64,000 bases of DNA from Clostridia bacterium (GTDB lineage: Bacteria; Bacillota; Clostridia; Christensenellales; Aristaeellaceae), in contig JAFRBK010000049.1 in assembly GCA_017404985.1 (NCBI GenBank), positions 1 through 64,000 of the forward strand. The letters run 5' to 3'. The notes under the pieces were generated by a model. It was given only the letters and a program-made list of their open reading frames with translations, was not told the DNA's origin and did not search any database. The position numbers were made by a program, and so were the translations under genes. Below, one piece after another: positions 61,601 to 64,000 of the stretch (position 1 is its first letter; each line of letters starts with the position of its first letter).

Positions 61601-64000
61601 ATGATTACCGTCGTAATCTCGCCTGCCCGGTCTGTCCACGGATGGCTGGTCATTTCGCCACTGCCGGTGCCGGTATAGCTGATCGTCAGAACGCCATTCT
61701 GCAGAACCCAGACCACTCCATTTCCGCAGGGCAGCGGATCCGCAGCTTGTCCGTTCGAGACAATCACATATTTGCTGAACAGATCGGATTCAAAGGAAAT
61801 GAGGCTGCCACCGGTCATTTCTTCCGTCACAGAAGTTGCCTTCATGCTGCCTTCTTCCTCGTGCAGCCGTACAACGCCGACCGTTTTCCCAGTACTGTTG
61901 CCGATCTGCACCGGCACCGAATTCTTCAGGCTTGTGATAGGTCTTTCTTTTTTATCGTTTGCCCCTCCCACTGTGAAGGAATAGGCATCCACTGAAACGT
62001 CAATCACGCCTTCCACTGTCAGGGGGTTATCTTCGTTTGCCTGCGCTGCCAGGTAACCGTTCAGGGCAGCCTGCTCGGCCTCGGTCAAATCATTTGCAGC
62101 TGCGTCATTGATGTCCATTCGGGCGATTTCGCCTTCGTTCAGGGTTCCTGCGCTGACAGCAGCAGTCACTTCGCTGTCTTTAGCCGGCAGGCTCAGGGTC
62201 TGCTGCCCATCTTTTCGGGTCAGAATGCTCAGCTGTCCATCCGCCGCCAAAGTACCGGCACCCCGGAACAATCCGAAATGGCGTAGTCCGCGGACACCTA
62301 GCGTCTGATAGCCTCCTTCAATAATTCCGTTCTGACCTACTGCGACCGATCCACCGGCCCGATTCAGCACCAGCACCAATTGACGAACCCTGTCGTTGAT
62401 CGCCACATAGACCGGCCCATCGTCGAAGGCGTACTGCCATACGCCCAGCGTGCCTGTCACCGGGCAATTAATCTCCACCCGGCAATTCTGCAGGTAGATA
62501 CGATCAACGCCCTGGCCGTCCGCCCACGGGCCCAAAGTGATTTTGTCCGTTTCAGCGGTTCCGGTATTCTGAATATAGACCACTGTATCGCTGCCCCGGA
62601 TGATATCGTTCGGCCCGAAGTTCGGGTTGTGTTTTTCCCTGACATTATAAATGAAAGAACTTCTGTTACCCAACCCGCTTTCTTCCTTCGGCCGCAGGCA
62701 GAAGGATACAACGTCGTTTTCCCGGAAAGTATAATCATAGGTAAACATATCCAGGGTCAGCCCGCTCACAGGCGTTCCGGCTTCGCCGGCTGCCAGGTGC
62801 AGTTCGGTTACCCCTGTATCCCCATTCCAGGTAATCAGCGGATCTTCTCCCGTCCTGGTAAGGTTATCATAGGTCATGCAGGCCATGTCATCGATAGTGA
62901 CTTTGTGATTCTCGTCACCGCTGATTCCCGGCACATAGATTTCATTCTGGCCATATACCGTCATGCGGCCGATTGTGCCGTTCAGGGTAAACGATCCCCT
63001 GTAGCCTTCATACCCGCTTTCCATCGTGTAATAGTGCACTTCACTGATATTACCATTGACGGTCAGCGCAGCCGGAGCCTCATCTTGTGAATTCCTCAGT
63101 TCGAGCTGTCCGATGTTTCCGTTATAAGTAATGCCTGCCCCATCACGGACAACCATGCTGCCCAGCGTGCTTTCTGCCGGGGCAATCACTTTCAGCCGCA
63201 AGCCATCACTGTTGCATTCGATCTCTTCCGGTGCGCGAGTTGCTGTACTGAGATCGAGAACATACTCCGTCTCGCTTCCGCACCAGAAAACCAGCCTCGT
63301 CGGTGCATCCATAGCTTCATAGACGGCCCGGTCTTCCGCCGCAGTCGGAATGGCCGACAGTGAAACCCAGCGCTGAGAAAAGGAGAGCTCCTTCGCCTGC
63401 GCACGAGTCACTTCAATGGCTTCCGCAAATGGGCTCCCAGCGCCTCCGGCAGTCCATTTATAGGCAATCCCACCGCTTCCATTGTTTTCACCAATATAAC
63501 TGATTGTGATCGTACTTGTCGGCATGAAAGGCAGGTACATCCAGCTGACATTTCCATTGAATGTTCCTGTCCAACTGGCCGGTGCCGTAGTGTTGTCGAA
63601 ATAGCGGCATACCGCGCTTCCGCCGCCGAAGGCATCCGCGTCAATCTCCGGCTGCGCACTGTGCATGAAGTCCACCCGCAGCGTTCCGCCGAATCCTGCC
63701 AGGGCATTCTTTCCGATCCCGGTAATCCCTTCCTCAATCACGATCCTGTTTACTTTTGCTGTCGTGCTTTGTGTGGTTTTCCACCACGGGGCATCGCTCG
63801 CATTTTCGTAATCCGGAATCTCACCCGTTCCGCTAATCGTCATCGTCGCGCCTTCAAAAAGCGTGTCCGCATCATCAATGGCCCAGGACCATGTGCTGCT
63901 GTTTGCTGTGGCGTGAATGCTCCAGGAAGCCCAGCTCGGTTCGTATCCGGCGCTAATCGGTACAAGGGCCAACCTGTAATATCCTTCCCGATCAAGCTTA
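55648..64000 (-). CDS. Giant modular surface/secreted protein (5' end outside the window)
   Basis: The reading frame is open to the right edge (the last visible residues include REGYYRLALVPISAG), so the N-terminus is missing and at least 2,780 residues are visible. Three large modules recur (about 63.9-61.7, 59.95-57.95 and 57.95-55.9 kb). Each opens with a BspA-like part (VIEEGITGIGKNALAG, INLGDITSICSNAFAG-type, GERITGIGANAFA) and a CRYF/CRYY-type pair with W-T/Y-LP. Each runs through parallel-beta stretches and closes with a segment like VRLHE...SKYVIVS. Between modules 1 and 2 lie a leucine-rich repeat and several Ig-like domains. The end (FENCTNLIYVSLPAGCQVDE) is again leucine-rich repeat. 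No anchor or enzyme motif was found; adhesion is an inference. Confidence 0.8.
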   Translation of the reverse strand, partial: KLDREGYYRLALVPISAGYEPSWASWSIHATANSSTWSWAIDDADTLFEGATMTISGTGEIPDYENASDAPWWKTTQSTTAKVNRIVIEEGITGIGKNALAGFGGTLRVDFMHSAQPEIDADAFGGGSAVCRYFDNTTAPASWTGTFNGNVSWMYLPFMPTSTITISYIGENNGSGGIAYKWTAGGAGSPFAEAIEVTRAQAKELSFSQRWVSLSAIPTAAEDRAVYEAMDAPTRLVFWCGSETEYVLDLSTATRAPEEIECNSDGLRLKVIAPAESTLGSMVVRDGAGITYNGNIGQLELRNSQDEAPAALTVNGNISEVHYYTMESGYEGYRGSFTLNGTIGRMTVYGQNEIYVPGISGDENHKVTIDDMACMTYDNLTRTGEDPLITWNGDTGVTELHLAAGEAGTPVSGLTLDMFTYDYTFRENDVVSFCLRPKEESGLGNRSSFIYNVREKHNPNFGPNDIIRGSDTVVYIQNTGTAETDKITLGPWADGQGVDRIYLQNCRVEINCPVTGTLGVWQYAFDDGPVYVAINDRVRQLVLVLNRAGGSVAVGQNGIIEGGYQTLGVRGLRHFGLFRGAGTLAADGQLSILTRKDGQQTLSLPAKDSEVTAAVSAGTLNEGEIARMDINDAAANDLTEAEQAALNGYLAAQANEDNPLTVEGVIDVSVDAYSFTVGGANDKKERPITSLKNSVPVQIGNSTGKTVGVVRLHEEEGSMKATSVTEEMTGGSLISFESDLFSKYVIVSNGQAADPLPCGNGVVWVLQNGVLTISYTGTGSGEMTSHPWTDRAGEITTVIIEEGVTSICSRAFAGCSSMTGITIPGTIYEFPGAFEGCTALTTVHYGGIRLDWEDFLIFEDGPGYQPVMDVANVTYRASEPIGQIEGYSFAFTAAREDGTALEDEDSGDNNVTRYLYRNYEIVKLTLSAPDLPGYTKTYRLETDNPTVRLNPGTDGTVVLTRQLIMLSAGRDIWFRAFAVYVPVDDTKPVLVAQSKQMEFRVDDLRTLDVVASAPTGYALGTEGGYAVTVTIPDSIEIADLVGWSLRVIGNNYNTVFMRPTMDETLVLKTGVNTIGIPDSPLQAGKQYTLQFTMAVKGYSKYVFEKRIVIVGEGEDPDKVLDVPEISLERDWYYQGEKARLTLGKVENAASYALRVYSQANPEGTDYYTRTVSAEAFGEQDSMLIEIPTADLPVSVGRFYLAVECTADGYVGNSNETVFWLDPPATPYVTVSSPETYTKKRVPTDADGLVVTARMQQQMNNAEADDWTLTVFDENNANVYTIRKQNGDTYTGSFVIPEKNPAAETDILVAGKTYTYTLSIRFAGYTEYNSGARTFSVLGAPSDSVSCESSVYMTPEGQKQVLYITAYGPITEEDAAKWAGLKTGVDKIILNGDITSICSNAFAGFTKDGLRIDFNQSRMPEFSPTAFSGSGNIVCRYYTNNDTWTEGNYGAQSMRWVYLPVHEGTFDGQTAYFDYTAEYGWSYKLFNNETYGRDRYPMSVEQAAEIALGKYKVIDFYAIPTAADQAFYAGWEKMQRIGIYDGVAGELTIALPERNNLFEMTIDSHAAAVTVTNPETLNALKCRSGVVTYTGNIQNLTLDSAEAANDSITVNGYVGSLSFNDATADSPYKGDMTLKGSIGHGVVQGKGSLTIPGVGKKEFGNLAQSTFEYLEAEEPLKVIEDGVLQVESTRFQVSLDMYGLTYFISDHNGSRMISLGLEPLDEYREIIGGDYMRYDNLNIATDEFVYGEDTQITIQASSAVGPVVLNGAEEGGKLKGVSSIYFMHGQAVVNCPVNTLTIDNGREFTEGVILTINSEVDYLNMSDLNSGSVILGSGGKVREGYWQRRSRANRNFGTVSAEGTLYANGSLNAMSWRDGETLQAMLPAENVIADAAGLGAGVMVSAEVSESSIQALNEAESTALDSYLAANGGTVAAVFDASINTYTLDGNGNASQGAAVTELNTSVPFTVSNETGGACYVVRLHEDASGAMAAESLTEPTDGEAIEFRSSRFSKFVLVSTEEESISYEFGQNTNEYVKGEWTLYIKGRGAIPSYSTSTGENAPWSEAVAGKENIRIVIGERITGIGANAFANLGGTTRVDFLGTTMPLTDGNAFAGSNVICHYYRNTESWTLGTAGRTDAEWIFLPKIYEEEYPGVGSIDYMQPEGAALGWYSYMNDDPYLLTMRQAEEISYHHLTVWLYEIPTEADAALYAGRNIPWRVYVLDNCEEGILNLDADHGGNTLELVDLSASQVTVNVEHADTYWPVFRTSVSDGTLNYTGNISKLELMNSFTGNEPAVTVHGNIGTLVFHDIESSQAYIGDLEVVGTIASGTEYGSGTLSIPGVGADIELDGKVREFTGLTMAEGDGKLIEKGVFRRTDIPAAHHSLADYRLKYMFRDQEGTEFDDTTLTLSPKGSDGQGIVIDILKYNPNFSEDDIIWGPDTDISVHWWDPDNQNHQLTLNGGTDGTGINDLFNNSSYGTVTVNCPVNIIEVYQAEERGDAITLQVNSTVSSAILNMRGKGSIIRLGQNGQMNSINWSRYLYGTRVVPEVQGPCTLVEDGRLCVLSAKQGETLQSILPGDTVLANAAGMDAVMDISESNEGLSEAEQAKIDGLLSGTTDEVETVFEISVTGYADGIGEGTGTPLYNLTGEVQMAVANTTGGEAYVARLHTENGVLTAEAVSKPTADSVLLFESDRFSKYMIIAAGETFDPSGLNTLTLPDSLTRIEEEAFAGGAFQAVIVPDTCTYIGPKAFENCTNLIYVSLPAGCQVDEHAFDGCNIQHRIERNN

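Noticed and set aside
1-64000. tRNA, rRNA and complete insertion sequences
   Set aside because: No tRNA- or rRNA-like conserved stretches and no transposase motifs were seen anywhere in the window. A dedicated tRNA scan would settle it.

Overview
The window looks like the chromosome of an anaerobic, polysaccharide-degrading member of the Clostridia (Firmicutes), perhaps a rumen or gut lineage of the Christensenellales/Aristaeellaceae type. The lineage is an inference from gene content. The evidence is GC-rich coding sequence with AGGAGG-type ribosome binding sites, a monomeric [FeFe] hydrogenase, a CD1871A-family CXXC protein, a DUF3842 protein, a SpoIIE-type phosphatase, BspA-like leucine-rich surface proteins, c-di-GMP enzymes, and many secreted or cytosolic glycoside hydrolases. 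No rRNA, tRNA, CRISPR array or intact insertion sequence was found.

Layout. 1-5.1 kb: a small Cys-rich protein; a cobalamin transporter operon (btuF-btuC-btuD) behind a clear cobalamin riboswitch with its own promoter and terminator; cysK behind a strong promoter that carries an Rrf2/CymR-like dyad. 5.1-6.2 kb: a VapBC-type toxin-antitoxin pair next to a fragment of a phage DUF2815 gene. 6.3-9.7 kb: an M42 aminopeptidase and a four-PAS diguanylate cyclase. 9.7-14.1 kb: a tightly coupled five-gene operon (MoxR ATPase, DUF58/DUF4129-like membrane protein, lipoprotein, DUF3842, ECF-type S component). 14.2-15.3 kb: a secreted orphan 5'-nucleotidase C-domain protein behind a structured leader RNA. 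15.4-19.7 kb: a GH9 enzyme and an unclassified glycosidase-like protein. 19.8-24.0 kb: an HD-GYP membrane protein and an ABC exporter. 24.1-27.2 kb: hypothetical proteins and a DUF362/ferredoxin protein. 27.3-31.0 kb: a membrane redox cluster (CD1871A, a NapH/CcoG-like ferredoxin fused to a TlpA thioredoxin, a second TlpA-like protein).

31.0-32.6 kb holds a broken chimeric gene: a MATE N-terminus joined to a HAMP sensor whose SpoIIE phosphatase domain is out of frame. 32.7-34.2 kb: a radical SAM protein and a Nif11-type, Cys-rich peptide precursor separated by a terminator. 34.3-38.9 kb: a [FeFe] hydrogenase translationally coupled to a periplasmic propeller/HD-GYP sensor. 39.3-47.8 kb: an oligosaccharide-use operon (two overlapping AraC regulators, two GH4 glycosidases, a solute-binding protein and two LplB/YtcP-like permeases). 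47.9-51.1 kb: a complete MATE transporter and a type-B carboxylesterase. 51.2-64.0 kb: two large secreted proteins, a GH5 enzyme with Ig-like and leucine-rich repeats and a giant three-module protein that runs off the right edge.

Together the genes describe uptake and breakdown of plant-type oligosaccharides, with c-di-GMP signalling (one GGDEF, two HD-GYP) and hydrogen metabolism. The most unusual items are the Nif11-type 8-Cys precursor, the HD-GYP/hydrogenase coupling, the structured leader at 15.1-15.3 kb, the ferredoxin-TlpA fusion, the MATE/HAMP/SpoIIE chimera and the modular giant protein.
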